The notes under the pieces were generated by a model, which saw only the letters and a program-made list of their open reading frames with translations, had not been told where the DNA came from and made no database searches. From Eubacteriales bacterium (lineage in GTDB: Bacteria > Bacillota > Clostridia > Christensenellales > Aristaeellaceae): DNA of 42,056 bases. Location of the stretch: contig JAQUWD010000004.1 in NCBI GenBank assembly GCA_028693055.1, positions 70,973 to 113,028 on the forward strand, written 5' to 3'. The translations under genes and the position numbers were made by a program. The first letter of the stretch is position 1. Each line of letters opens with the position of its first letter. Shown here in pieces: positions 27,641 through 36,048 of the stretch.

Positions 27641-28509
27641 CAGTACTGCACCTCCTTCTTAGCGAAGTAGCGGTTCAATACGTTGGAAAGGATCATGATG
27701 AAGAAGAAGGTGAACACGCCGATGGCTGCGGCATAGCCGGCCTTTTCAGCCACGAAGTAGCGGTTGGTGATATATGTGGCCAAGGATTGCGAGGAATGAC
27801 CCGGACCACCGTTGGTCAGGGATACGATTACGTCAAACAGCTTCAGGCTGCCGATAAGGTTGGTAATGACGCAGGTTTGGATGGAGGGAATCAGCAACGG
27901 AAGCGTAATGTGCCGGAAACCCTGCCAAGTGCTGACGCCATCCACGGCAGCAGCTTCGTAATAGGCGGTGGGGATATTTTGCAACCCTGCCAAGTACATG
28001 ACCATGCTATTGCCCACGTACTGCCAAGAATTTATCAACGTGATGAAGAGTACCGCGTAAAAGGGACTACTCAGCCAGTCTCGCGGTTGCACCCCGAACA
28101 CTAATAAGATATCGTTTAAGATACCACGGTTGAAGGTGAGAAAGAAATACATGATGTAGCCCATGACCACGCCTGCGATCATGATGGGCATATAAACGAT
28201 GGTGCGGACAAGGCCGTTGCCCTTGAAGCGGCTGTTGACCAGCAACGCCAGCGCAAGGCCGAATACGTTTTGCAACAGCGTGCAGCAGATGCCATAAATC
28301 AGAGTATTGCGGAAGGAAAGGAAAAAGTTCGCGTCTTTGAACATGCTAATATAGTTGTCCAGCCCGATAAACGTACGGACTTTTCCGTAGCCGTTCCAGC
28401 GCATCAGCGATATCTGCGCCGTTTGCAGAAAGGGATACGCGACAAACAGCAACATCACAAGTAGGGCTGGCAGGTAAAACCAGTTCATTTGCCGGTAACG
28501 GCGTTTCAT
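27640..28509 (-). CDS. CUT1 sugar ABC transporter permease, MalF/UgpA type
   Basis: 289 residues with six predicted membrane helices. The EAA motif is EAAAVDGVSTWQGFRHITLP. The N-terminus (RQMNWFYLPALLVMLLFVAYPFLQ) is typical of the first permease of CUT1 importers. Located between the binding-protein gene and the second permease. No gene for the ATP-binding subunit is present in the window; in many Firmicutes one shared MsmK-like ATPase serves several such systems (established for other species, inferred here). Confidence 0.94.
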   Translation of the reverse strand: MKRRYRQMNWFYLPALLVMLLFVAYPFLQTAQISLMRWNGYGKVRTFIGLDNYISMFKDANFFLSFRNTLIYGICCTLLQNVFGLALALLVNSRFKGNGLVRTIVYMPIMIAGVVMGYIMYFFLTFNRGILNDILLVFGVQPRDWLSSPFYAVLFITLINSWQYVGNSMVMYLAGLQNIPTAYYEAAAVDGVSTWQGFRHITLPLLIPSIQTCVITNLIGSLKLFDVIVSLTNGGPGHSSQSLATYITNRYFVAEKAGYAAAIGVFTFFFIMILSNVLNRYFAKKEVQY

Positions 28510-28540
28510 AATCTATCACTCCAGACTATCATAAATGGAG

Positions 28541-28574
28541 GGCGGAGCCCAAGGCCGAAGCCGTGAGTCCCGCC
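28541..28574 (-). repeat. Hairpin between binding-protein and permease genes
   Basis: GGCGG and CCGCC ends enclose an inner stem closed by a TTCG tetraloop (GGCTTCGGCC on the minus strand). Without a T-run it probably protects the upstream mRNA, a usual way of making more binding protein than permease. Confidence 0.5.
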
Positions 28575-28592
28575 CAGCCAAAGGTCGAGGAT

Positions 28593-29849
28593 TTACTTTC
28601 CGTCGGCTTCCTTCTTCTCCTGATAGTTAACCTTCAGGTTCTCGACGGCAGCGGCGATACCGGTTTCGGTGGGATCCATAACAACCATGGTGATGGACTC
28701 GCCCATAACGCCCCACATACCGTTGGGGAAGTATTGGCGATCGAACAGGTTGGTGTATTCTACTACGTCCGCATACATTTCCTGAGCCTTGCGGAACGCA
28801 TCGATGGCATAGTCGCCTTCAACGGTCACGTCGGTGAAGCCGGGCAGAGCGCCGGTGGCGCGGCACATCTTTTCGATGTTTTCGGGACGGCTTACAAACT
28901 CCAGATACTTAGCAGCTTCTTCTTTCTTCTCGGTTTCCTTGTTGATGCCTAGGCAGTAAGCTTCGCCAGCCATGAAGGCCATGCCTTCGCCGGAGAAGGA
29001 GGGATAGGGCATGAAGCCGAGGTTCGCATCGGGCACATACTGACGGGCCCAAGTGATGTTCTGCGCATGACGCCAGAGGAATCCGCAATCACCGGCGCCA
29101 ACGGCGGTGCACTGCGCCATGGTATCAGCGGTGGTGAAGTCGGTGTTGATGTAGCCGTTGTTAACCATATTGGCAACTTCCTGCATAACGTAGGTGCCAT
29201 AGGTTTCCCAATCGAAGGAGCCGTCCAACAGAGCGGCGCCCTGATCGTACTTGTTGCCCTTGGCGGTCAACATAGCGGAGGCGATAGCAGCCATGAAGCC
29301 AGCGCAGTTGCCGCTGTCTTTACCGCCGATGTAAACGGGAACCTTGCCGATGGCCTTGATCTTCTCGCAAGCGTCATAGAAATCCTGCAGAGAATGGATG
29401 GCAGCGGGGTCGACGCCGGCTTCGGTCAGCACGTCGATGTTGTAGATGCAGCCGCCCATGGACTGGGTCAGGTTGCAGCCGTAGATGGTGCCGTCCTCGG
29501 CGGTTACGATGGAGGCGGCGGAAGGATCCATGCGGCTTACCCAAGGCTGATCATTGAGGCTGGCAAGATACTCGGAGTAGCGCTTCACAGCCCATCCGTG
29601 GGTTTCCCACACGTCAGGCAGGTCGCCGCTGCTCATACGAGTCTTCATAACCGTCTCGTACTCGGAGCCCGGAGCGATCAGTTCCACTTCGATGCCGGTT
29701 TCGGCGGTAAACGCCTTGGCGATCTCGGTGACAACATCCAGGTTAGCGTCGGTGTAGGTGGTCTCGACTTCGATCGAGGCAGCCGCAAAAGCGCTGGTGC
29801 AACCAAAGGCTAGGACTAGGGTTAGAACGAGAGCCAGAACTTTTTTCAT
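28593..29849 (-). CDS. CUT1 extracellular sugar-binding protein
   Basis: 418 residues. An N-terminal signal peptide (MKKVLALVLTLVLAFGC) is followed by a family 1 solute-binding fold: KAFTAETGIEVELIAPGSEYE, SSGDLPDVW, and a C-terminal NPTGLPGF-like CRATGALPGFTDV with YFPNGMWG. It captures a sugar or oligosaccharide outside the cell for the two permeases. The residues before the Cys (A-F-G-C) fit a lipobox poorly, and a type I cleavage after SAFA is possible, so membrane anchoring is uncertain. GAGGAGG precedes the ATG. The strong promoter region lies upstream. Confidence 0.94.
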   Translation of the reverse strand: MKKVLALVLTLVLAFGCTSAFAAASIEVETTYTDANLDVVTEIAKAFTAETGIEVELIAPGSEYETVMKTRMSSGDLPDVWETHGWAVKRYSEYLASLNDQPWVSRMDPSAASIVTAEDGTIYGCNLTQSMGGCIYNIDVLTEAGVDPAAIHSLQDFYDACEKIKAIGKVPVYIGGKDSGNCAGFMAAIASAMLTAKGNKYDQGAALLDGSFDWETYGTYVMQEVANMVNNGYINTDFTTADTMAQCTAVGAGDCGFLWRHAQNITWARQYVPDANLGFMPYPSFSGEGMAFMAGEAYCLGINKETEKKEEAAKYLEFVSRPENIEKMCRATGALPGFTDVTVEGDYAIDAFRKAQEMYADVVEYTNLFDRQYFPNGMWGVMGESITMVVMDPTETGIAAAVENLKVNYQEKKEADGK

Positions 29850-29945
29850 TGGGAAATACCTCCTCTTTTATCACATAAAGCTCATCACGAGCCTTACATT
29901 CCAATAACGGGAACATTTTGGTCAAACAAGACAACCACTGTTATA

Positions 29946-29975
29946 ATTATAACGATAAACACCCGGAAATGACAA
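29946..29975 (-). promoter_or_regulatory. Promoter of the ABC transporter operon with a palindromic -10 region
   Basis: On the minus strand, TTGTCA (29975-29970) and TATAAT (29951-29946) are 18 bases apart. The -10 lies within a perfect 14-base palindrome GTTATAATTATAAC (29940-29953), and ATTATC repeats occur just upstream, so a regulator may bind across it. Confidence 0.5.
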
Positions 29976-29979
29976 TTAT

Positions 29980-30600
29980 CAAATTATCGAATTTATTATC
30001 CAAACTTATTGTAAATTCCGGTATGCCTTGCGCAATGCTTTTCTAGGGCGGCATCAGCATGACTTTCCCACTGCTAACGCAATCGTTCCTCCTTGCTATC
30101 CACGGAGTGGCTGCAAACGGCTGATAGGATGGCGCTTAACCGCGTTGCCCATTGGTCAAAATCAAGCCTTCTTCCATCTTCATCCATCCTAACGGTACAA
30201 AAAGTAAACGTAGCGCTATGTCCGAGGATGAAAGTGAAAAGCTTTAGTTTATACAAAATACTGCTAAAGTGTCGAGCCACTTTTCTACGGACAAGGGACG
30301 CCATTCTCTAGGCCTTTACGGTATGGAAAGCCGGTATGTGAATGTGAGCCGTTCCTTAAATCTCTTATAGTTAACCATATTTTGGGGCAAAGAACAATCG
30401 AATAAAATGCTAAAAGAAGGTACTTTTCTGCTGTCATCGAGGGGGGATCCCTTGGCAGGTGGCTCGATAACTACAGGAGGGTGCGTGTAAGAAGCTCTCG
30501 CTAGGCGGCAGGCCGTGGTGAACAGCGGAAAAGTGTCCAACAAAAGCGATTCCGGAGCTTGTTTCCATATTAAGGATGGATTATGCTGTGCTCATTAAAC
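29980..30600. other. Gene-free stretch of about 0.6 kb
   Basis: No frame on either strand carries recognisable protein motifs; the open stretches found are under 80 codons, lack good ribosome binding sites and are low in family-like sequence. Local features are small inverted repeats (TAGGATGG/CCATCCTA near 30125 and 30183, AAAGTG/CACTTT near 30267, ATCGAG/CTCGAT near 30437 and 30463). It may hold an ncRNA, control DNA for the flanking operons, or a decayed gene; none can be supported. Confidence 0.5.
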
Positions 30601-30618
30601 GAGCAGGAGGAAATGAAT

Positions 30619-31338
30619 ATGCGGTTTGACGGCAAATGCGCCATTGTGACGGGCGCTGGGCGCGGCATTGGGATGGCAACGGCGCTGTTACTGGCAAAGG
30701 AGGGCGCGAGTGTGGTCGCCGTAGACGTAAGCGAAGCGGGACTCGCCGAGCTGGAGGCACAGTTAAGGGCTTTGCATGCCGACTATCGGTTGGCGGCGTG
30801 CGACGTCAGCGATGAGCGCGCCGTGCGCATGATGGCGGCAGAGGCGATTGCTTGCTACGGTAAGGTAGACATCCTCGTGAACAACGCCGGTATTTATCGC
30901 GATCAGCTTATGCCCTTTGTGGAACAAAGCAGCGCGCTTTGGCGGCGCAAAATGGAGATTAACGTGCTGGGTATGATGGACCTGACGCAGGCTGTGCTGC
31001 CGCAGATGATTGAGCGCCGCTATGGAAAGATCATCAACGTCGCCTCGGTTGCGGGGGTATACGGTCTTAGCAATATGGTGGATTACTCCGCTACCAAGGG
31101 CGCGCAGATTTCGTTCAGCCTAGCGCTGGCTAAGGAGGTCGGTCCATACGAAATCAATGTGAACGCCGTGTCACCCGGCAATATCAACACCTATGGCGAG
31201 TCGCCGCAGCTGTCCTACTTCGGGCGCTCCGGCACAGCGGAGGAATGCGCTAATGTAATTGCCTTTTTGGCTAGCGACGAGGCGCACTATGTATCGGGAC
31301 AAAACTACGTGGTGGACGGCTGCCGCAAAACGCTATAG
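30619..31338 (+). CDS. Short-chain dehydrogenase/reductase (first of two)
   Basis: 239 residues. TGAGRGIGMA is the NAD(P)-binding turn, VNNAG the structural motif, and Tyr156/Lys160 (YSATK) the catalytic pair; the C-terminus (SGQNYVVDGC) is typical of the FabG-like group. The family oxidises hydroxyls or reduces ketones on sugars, acids or lipids. The ATG at 30619 is chosen because AGGAGG lies eight bases ahead. It is followed after 17 bases by the dehydroquinase-like gene, suggesting a two-step modification of a keto sugar or cyclitol. Confidence 0.93.
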   Translation: MRFDGKCAIVTGAGRGIGMATALLLAKEGASVVAVDVSEAGLAELEAQLRALHADYRLAACDVSDERAVRMMAAEAIACYGKVDILVNNAGIYRDQLMPFVEQSSALWRRKMEINVLGMMDLTQAVLPQMIERRYGKIINVASVAGVYGLSNMVDYSATKGAQISFSLALAKEVGPYEINVNAVSPGNINTYGESPQLSYFGRSGTAEECANVIAFLASDEAHYVSGQNYVVDGCRKTL

Positions 31339-31355
31339 AGTGGGAGGAAAGGGCA

Positions 31356-32132
31356 ATGAGACCAACGTTTCTTCATCATGAAAAGCCGCTTTTAGCCGCA
31401 ATGATTGAAAGCGTCGGCTTGCGGGAGTGCTTATCGGATATGCGCATCGCGGAGCACGACGGCGCGGACGCGCTTGCGGTGGATTTAGCGATGCTGGACC
31501 CCGCCTGTCGGCAACCCAAAGAAATGGCGCAGATCATTCGCGCCACGGGACTGCCGCTGTTGTTTTATACCTATCGAAATTACACCTTGGCAAACGCCGA
31601 TGACGACGAGCGGGCTGTGCTCCAGCTGCGCGCGGCGGAGCTGGGCGCAGCCTGCTGCGATGTGATGGGCGATCTGTTTGACCCTAACGAGCGACAGCTG
31701 ACCTGTGACCCGGCTGCCGTGGACAAGCAAAAGCGATTGATCGTGGGGCTACATGAGGCGGGCGCGGAGGTTATCATGTCCTCCCACCTAAAAACGCCCA
31801 TGAGCACGGCAAGCGTGCTGGAACAGATGCAGCGCATGGCGGAGCGCGGCGCGGATATCGCCAAGCTGATCGCCTATGCCGATACGCCGGAGCAATTTGC
31901 GGCGGCGGTGGACACAACCCGCATTCTAAAGGAAAAATTGCCCATTCCCTTCATCCATCTGTGCAGTGGACGTTTCGGCCCCTTGCATCGATACAACGCC
32001 GTGCTGCTGGGATCGCTGCTGACGTTCAGCGTTCCTCGCTATACCGAAAGGGTACTGGGCGTGCAGCCGCTGACCTGCGACGCACGCCGCATTATGGATG
32101 ATTTGCTGCGTCACAGCGTCTATCCGGCATAA
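31356..32132 (+). CDS. Type I dehydroquinate dehydratase-like Schiff-base enzyme
   Basis: 258 residues, the usual size for AroD. The catalytic dyad survives: His144 in MSSHLKTP and Schiff-base Lys170 in GADIAKLIAYAD; the late loop LCSGRFGPLHRYNAVLLGS also matches. But the substrate-binding Glu and Arg of the ADxxExRxD strand are lost (ADALAVDLAMLD), so shikimate-pathway activity is doubtful. A dehydratase or aldolase acting on a keto-sugar derivative is more likely in this setting (inference). GGGAGGAAAG precedes the ATG. It is co-transcribed with the upstream short-chain dehydrogenase. Confidence 0.75.
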   Translation: MRPTFLHHEKPLLAAMIESVGLRECLSDMRIAEHDGADALAVDLAMLDPACRQPKEMAQIIRATGLPLLFYTYRNYTLANADDDERAVLQLRAAELGAACCDVMGDLFDPNERQLTCDPAAVDKQKRLIVGLHEAGAEVIMSSHLKTPMSTASVLEQMQRMAERGADIAKLIAYADTPEQFAAAVDTTRILKEKLPIPFIHLCSGRFGPLHRYNAVLLGSLLTFSVPRYTERVLGVQPLTCDARRIMDDLLRHSVYPA

Positions 32133-32134
32133 CG

Positions 32135-32956
32135 CTACAGCGCCAGTCCGCCTGTCTGGCGGTATTCGGAGGGGGTCATGCCCATATATTTACGGAATAC
32201 CCGTCGAAAGTAGGAGGGCGAGGAGTAACCCAGCTTTTCACTGATCCACTCTACGCTCAGGTCCTCGCCCAGCAGCAGATCAGCGGCATGTCGAATGCGC
32301 GCGCGGTTTTTATACTCAATGGGCGAGATGCCGGTTTCCTCCTTGAACAGATGATACAGGCGGCTTGCGCTGAGCTTGCAATGCGCCGCCAGCTCGGTCA
32401 CCTGAAACTCGTGATCCCAGTTAGCTTCCATATATGCCTGCGCCAGCTGGACCACCGGACGAAGCTGCTTGCCGGAGGGTAAAAGGGGCTTGATTTCATG
32501 GTATAGGGTATAGAAGCCGCTGATGGCAAGCTCTGCCTGACGGGGATGATGGTAATAACGCTCGATGCAGCGGAAGGCGGCAAGCCGCCGCTTTCGAGGC
32601 AGCACGACGAAACGGTCGCAGGGCGATAGGGTTATGTTGGTGGAGGTACCATTTTGTTGCGTGCGCATATTGCGCAGCTTAAAATAGATACCGATGAACT
32701 CCACCATACCGTCGCCCGTCCAATGAGACTGATAGGGAACGCTTTCCGGCCAGTAGACCAAATCGCCGCTGCGGGCGCGAACCTCTCCCTGGGCGTAGTG
32801 AATCGTGACGCTGCCGCGCACCAGCAAGCAAAAGCAGGAGGTCGCCCGACCCATGGGGTTATCGAAAATTTGCGGGCTATCGTAGCAGTAGGTAATCACA
32901 TCCAAGCAGCTTAGAAAGGGTAGGTCATGGGTTCTGGAACGTGAAAACAAATGCAA
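32135..32956 (-). CDS. AraC-family transcriptional regulator (third of three)
   Basis: About 273 residues starting at a TTG (32956; a second TTG at 32950 is possible, both near GAGAGGAG). A cupin N-terminus (CFCLLVRGSVTIHY, GDLVYWPESVPYQSHW) is joined to two helix-turn-helix motifs (LAAHCKLSASRLYHLFKEET, ISEKLGYSSPSYFRRVFRKY). It stands between the dehydroquinase-like gene, which it faces tail to tail, and the second short-chain dehydrogenase, from which it diverges, so it probably controls that gene and perhaps the pair at 30.6-32.1 kb. Confidence 0.92.
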   Translation of the reverse strand: MHLFSRSRTHDLPFLSCLDVITYCYDSPQIFDNPMGRATSCFCLLVRGSVTIHYAQGEVRARSGDLVYWPESVPYQSHWTGDGMVEFIGIYFKLRNMRTQQNGTSTNITLSPCDRFVVLPRKRRLAAFRCIERYYHHPRQAELAISGFYTLYHEIKPLLPSGKQLRPVVQLAQAYMEANWDHEFQVTELAAHCKLSASRLYHLFKEETGISPIEYKNRARIRHAADLLLGEDLSVEWISEKLGYSSPSYFRRVFRKYMGMTPSEYRQTGGLAL

Positions 32957-32983
32957 CTTCTCCTCTCATCCAAATCTACATTG

Positions 32984-33012
32984 ATTATAGCAATGAAAAC
33001 CAGCAATTTCAA
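32984..33012 (-). promoter_or_regulatory. Promoter of the third AraC regulator
   Basis: On the minus strand, TTGAAA (33012-33007) and TATAAT (32989-32984) have a 17-base spacer, 28 bases before the TTG start. Confidence 0.65.
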
Positions 33013-33032
33013 TTCTAGGAGCGTGACAAGCA

Positions 33033-33806
33033 ATGAAAATGGTATTTGATGAGTTTAAAGGGAAAACGGCTGTTGTGACGGGGGCTGCCTCCGGCATGGG
33101 GCTACTGTGTGCACAGCGCTTGGCGGAGAATGGCGCGAACGTCGTTCTGGCGGACATGGACGAGGAACGGGTAAAGCAGGCCGCTGACGAGATCGTCCAG
33201 GCGGGCGGCAGCGCTATCCCGGCGGTTGTGGATGTGCGGTATTATGAGCAGGTGGAGGCGGTGGCGACGCTTGCTTTGGAGCGCTTTCAGCATGTGGACA
33301 TTCTAATCAACTGCGCCGGTGGCTATTCTGCCCGTATTTTACAGGTGGACGGTTACTTTCCCACCATGGAGCCTTCGGCGATCGATTGGGGCATTGACGT
33401 AAACCTGAAGGGGCCAACCCACTTTGCACGCGCCATTCTAAAGCATATGATTGACCAAAACGGCGGGGTGATCATCAACGTTGGGTCAACATGCGGCACG
33501 GTGGGAAATAGCGCGTTGGATTATAGCGCGGCAAAGAGCGGCGTGATGAACGGCTTGACCAAGTCCATCGCACTGTACGGCGCAAAGCACGGGGTGCGCT
33601 GCTGCTGCGTAACCCCCGGCCCGGTACTGACCCGTCCGTCAATGGCGGGCATGGCTACGCCCCTTGGGTTTGCGGCTGAACCGTGGGAGGTTGTGAACCT
33701 GATCCTCTATCTCTGCTCGGACAACGCCCGCTCCATGACCGGCGCGGAGTATTTAATCGACGGTGGACGTAGCGCCACCGCATTGGACGCCGCAGGCATA
33801 GACTGA
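33033..33806 (+). CDS. Short-chain dehydrogenase/reductase (second of two)
   Basis: 257 residues. NAD(P) turn TGAASGMGLL, acidic residue after the second strand (LADMDEER, suggesting NAD preference), LINCAGG, and catalytic Tyr164/Lys168 in DYSAAKSG. The C-terminal SMTGAEYLIDGG is typical of the family. It is divergent from the third AraC regulator and shares the keto-sugar context of the neighbouring dehydrogenase and dehydroquinase-like genes. AGGAG lies somewhat far (about 11 bases) from the ATG. Substrate unknown. Confidence 0.93.
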   Translation: MKMVFDEFKGKTAVVTGAASGMGLLCAQRLAENGANVVLADMDEERVKQAADEIVQAGGSAIPAVVDVRYYEQVEAVATLALERFQHVDILINCAGGYSARILQVDGYFPTMEPSAIDWGIDVNLKGPTHFARAILKHMIDQNGGVIINVGSTCGTVGNSALDYSAAKSGVMNGLTKSIALYGAKHGVRCCCVTPGPVLTRPSMAGMATPLGFAAEPWEVVNLILYLCSDNARSMTGAEYLIDGGRSATALDAAGID

Positions 33807-33908
33807 ACGAGCGTTTTAGCCTGCACCTCCGGAAGAGAGCCGCTCCTATGACAAGCATAAAAGACAAAATATCCGCATGAATTGCATAGAGAATGCATAT
33901 CCTATTGA

Positions 33909-33937
33909 TTGACTTTCAAGGCTAGAAGTGGTAAAAA
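33909..33937 (+). promoter_or_regulatory. Promoter of the DUF6273 surface-protein gene
   Basis: TTGACT (33909-33914) and TAAAAA (33932-33937) are 17 bases apart, giving a leader of about 70 bases that contains the hairpin at 33978-34006. Confidence 0.55.
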
Positions 33938-33977
33938 TCTACTAGTTCTATAAGCCTCGGAGGAATGAATCAAACCG

Positions 33978-34006
33978 GCCCTCCTTCGAGAAACTTGAAG
34001 GAGGGC
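33978..34006 (+). promoter_or_regulatory. Leader hairpin that buries the ribosome binding site
   Basis: GCCCTCCTTC (33978-33987) pairs perfectly with GAAGGAGGGC (33997-34006), and inner bases extend the stem to about 13 pairs around AAA. The only Shine-Dalgarno site of the next gene, AAGGAGGG, is in the right arm, 9 bases before the TTG start. No U-run follows directly, so control of translation is more likely than termination. Confidence 0.6.
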
Positions 34007-34014
34007 GTGCTATT

Positions 34015-36006
34015 TTGAAGCATAAACGAAAAGCCGCATCGTTTCTTTTGGCGGCGCTAACGGCGCTGGGCTTGACGACGCTTCCCATGCTAACGGCGAA
34101 CGCCGATCCCCTAGCAATCAAAAAGATTGAGCTTGGCGCGAGCGGCGTCAATGACAAGGATTTCGTGTATTATGGAAATAATAAGAACAACGATATAAAG
34201 TGGAGGGTGCTTGATGCAAACACAGACAACACGGGCGCAGCGGACGGTATGTTCCTGCTCTCTGAATATCTGCTAGAGCTAAACGGCGTGCAATTTGACG
34301 CGCAAATGAGAAACGCGTGGCAGGGTAGCAACGCACAGAATTGGTGCAAACAATTTGTAGAAGGACAAAACAGCGCGTTTACAACAGCCGAGCAAGGAGC
34401 CCTGAAAAGCATAACCAAGGAAGATGGAGAAGTAAGACGCTACTTTTCATACTGGGGAGCAAGCTCGCTTTCCAACGAGAAGGCGTTCTTTTTATCAGCA
34501 GCAGAAGCAACCGACTATCTTGACTCAAATAATCAATCCGCCGCGCTTATTGCCACCACAAGCGACGCCACCGTCGGTGGGTGGTGGCTGCGGTCGCCTA
34601 GCTTGGAGCATTCCTTCTACGCGGGCTATACCAGCAAGTATGGTTATGTGAGTTTTGACTATACGGTTAACTCACACCCGGGCGCTCGTCCCGCCTGCAA
34701 CCTAAAGCTGAACTCCATCCTATTCACATCAGCCGCAGCCGACGGCAAATCAAGCCGCGGCGTAGGTGCAGGCGCATTAACACCTGTGCTTGATTACACA
34801 GCGACCCCTGTAAAGGAATGGAAGACTACGCTTCTGGATAAGGATCGTACATTTTTTGCACAGGCAGCAGACAATACCGTAACCAGCGTCGAGATTCTTT
34901 ATAGCAACTGGTCGGTTGAAGTTGACTATCGTAACGCTGGTACTGGCGAAAATGAGTATGTTTCTGCTATGCTTTGCGACGCGGACGGCCATGTGCTTTA
35001 TTATGGGACCATTGCTCAAAGCAGCGCGAGCGGAACGCAGATTGTGAGTATTCCAGACGGACTAGCCATAGGAAGCTATACGTTAAAGGTATTCTCCGAG
35101 CAGAAAAACGGGCAGAATAAAACGGATTATGCGAGCGCTTTTCATGATATTACACTGGCTGTTCTGCCAAAGGCAGCCACACCCGGGTCAAACCCGCCCG
35201 CGCCTAGCGCGAGCTTTGCCGCAACCAGCGAAAACGGGGGCGTCTTAACAAGCTTTACCGCCGATATGCAATATAGCGTAGACGGTGGAAATACTTGGGC
35301 GGACGTCACTGCCTCTCCAATGAATATCACAGGCGTTAGCGCGGCCTATGGCCTAAAAGTTCGCAATAAATTAAATGTTTCTGATTTGCAAACCATCGGC
35401 GTAACGCAGGCTGCACAGCCTAACGGGCTTCAAAAGACCGACTGCTCCTTCGCGGCAAATGATGGTGTAATCAGCGGCTTCGACGGCACAATGGAATACA
35501 AAGTATTCGGCTCTGCCGACCCTTGGACGGTGGTTGCGGGCGCTACCCTGACAGGACTAAGCAACCAAACTTATCTGGTTCGTACAAAGGCAAGCGGAAC
35601 GTTCCTTGCATCAAAACCCCAAAGGATCACCATCCGTTTTTTAGCTCTCGATTACAGCGCGCTTGATGCGGCAATCGCCGCTATTCCCGCCGATCTTTCT
35701 GCCTATACAGACGTGACGGTACAAGCGGTAAACGATGCGAGGAATGCGGCTGAGAACGGAAAGGCTGCAATCGATCAAAAAATGATAGACGGCTTTGCGA
35801 AAGCAATCCAAAAGGCCGTTGACGGTCTTCAAAAGAAAACTGCCGTTGGGATGGAGGAGAGCAAAACGCCGCCTCGGACGGGAGACAACGGCTGCATGCC
35901 TATTTGGTGGGTCATGATGATGATATCCATCAGCGGCTTGATCGCTGTTGCGATTGCCAATTCAAAGCCGTTGCTATCCCAAAAGCACTGTGATAGCAGG
36001 GGATAG
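34015..36006 (+). CDS. Secreted cell-surface protein with DUF6273 domain and sortase-type tail
   Basis: 663 residues from a TTG start. A signal peptide (KRKAASFLLAALTALGLTTL) leads a DUF6273 domain (KWRVLDAN, FLLSEYLL, WWLRSPS, GARPACNLKL; about 40-230). A beta-rich region follows, then two related modules beginning SFAATSENGG and SFAANDGV, a FIVAR-like helical repeat (about 545-605), and a tail with PPRTGDNGC at 619-627, a hydrophobic span and a short charged end. The tail resembles the PxTGD variant of the LPXTG signal, so wall anchoring by a sortase is likely. Function probably adhesion or display; not established. It has its own promoter and an SD-masking leader hairpin. Confidence 0.75.
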   Translation: MKHKRKAASFLLAALTALGLTTLPMLTANADPLAIKKIELGASGVNDKDFVYYGNNKNNDIKWRVLDANTDNTGAADGMFLLSEYLLELNGVQFDAQMRNAWQGSNAQNWCKQFVEGQNSAFTTAEQGALKSITKEDGEVRRYFSYWGASSLSNEKAFFLSAAEATDYLDSNNQSAALIATTSDATVGGWWLRSPSLEHSFYAGYTSKYGYVSFDYTVNSHPGARPACNLKLNSILFTSAAADGKSSRGVGAGALTPVLDYTATPVKEWKTTLLDKDRTFFAQAADNTVTSVEILYSNWSVEVDYRNAGTGENEYVSAMLCDADGHVLYYGTIAQSSASGTQIVSIPDGLAIGSYTLKVFSEQKNGQNKTDYASAFHDITLAVLPKAATPGSNPPAPSASFAATSENGGVLTSFTADMQYSVDGGNTWADVTASPMNITGVSAAYGLKVRNKLNVSDLQTIGVTQAAQPNGLQKTDCSFAANDGVISGFDGTMEYKVFGSADPWTVVAGATLTGLSNQTYLVRTKASGTFLASKPQRITIRFLALDYSALDAAIAAIPADLSAYTDVTVQAVNDARNAAENGKAAIDQKMIDGFAKAIQKAVDGLQKKTAVGMEESKTPPRTGDNGCMPIWWVMMMISISGLIAVAIANSKPLLSQKHCDSRG

Positions 36007-36048
36007 GAGCGCCCCAAAATATTGGGGTGTTAAGCGGGCGCGACCAGC

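Noticed and set aside
29067..29813. Open frame of 248 codons antisense to the sugar-binding protein gene
   Set aside because: Low-complexity Gly/Val/Ala translation, no start signals, and the sense gene is certain.
30074..30543. Short open frames of 72-76 codons in the gene-free stretch
   Set aside because: No ribosome binding sites, no family-like motifs, and both strands are similarly open.
36010..36042. CCCCAA/TTGGGG stem between the surface-protein and TetR genes as a terminator
   Set aside because: Only six pairs and no T-run on either strand.
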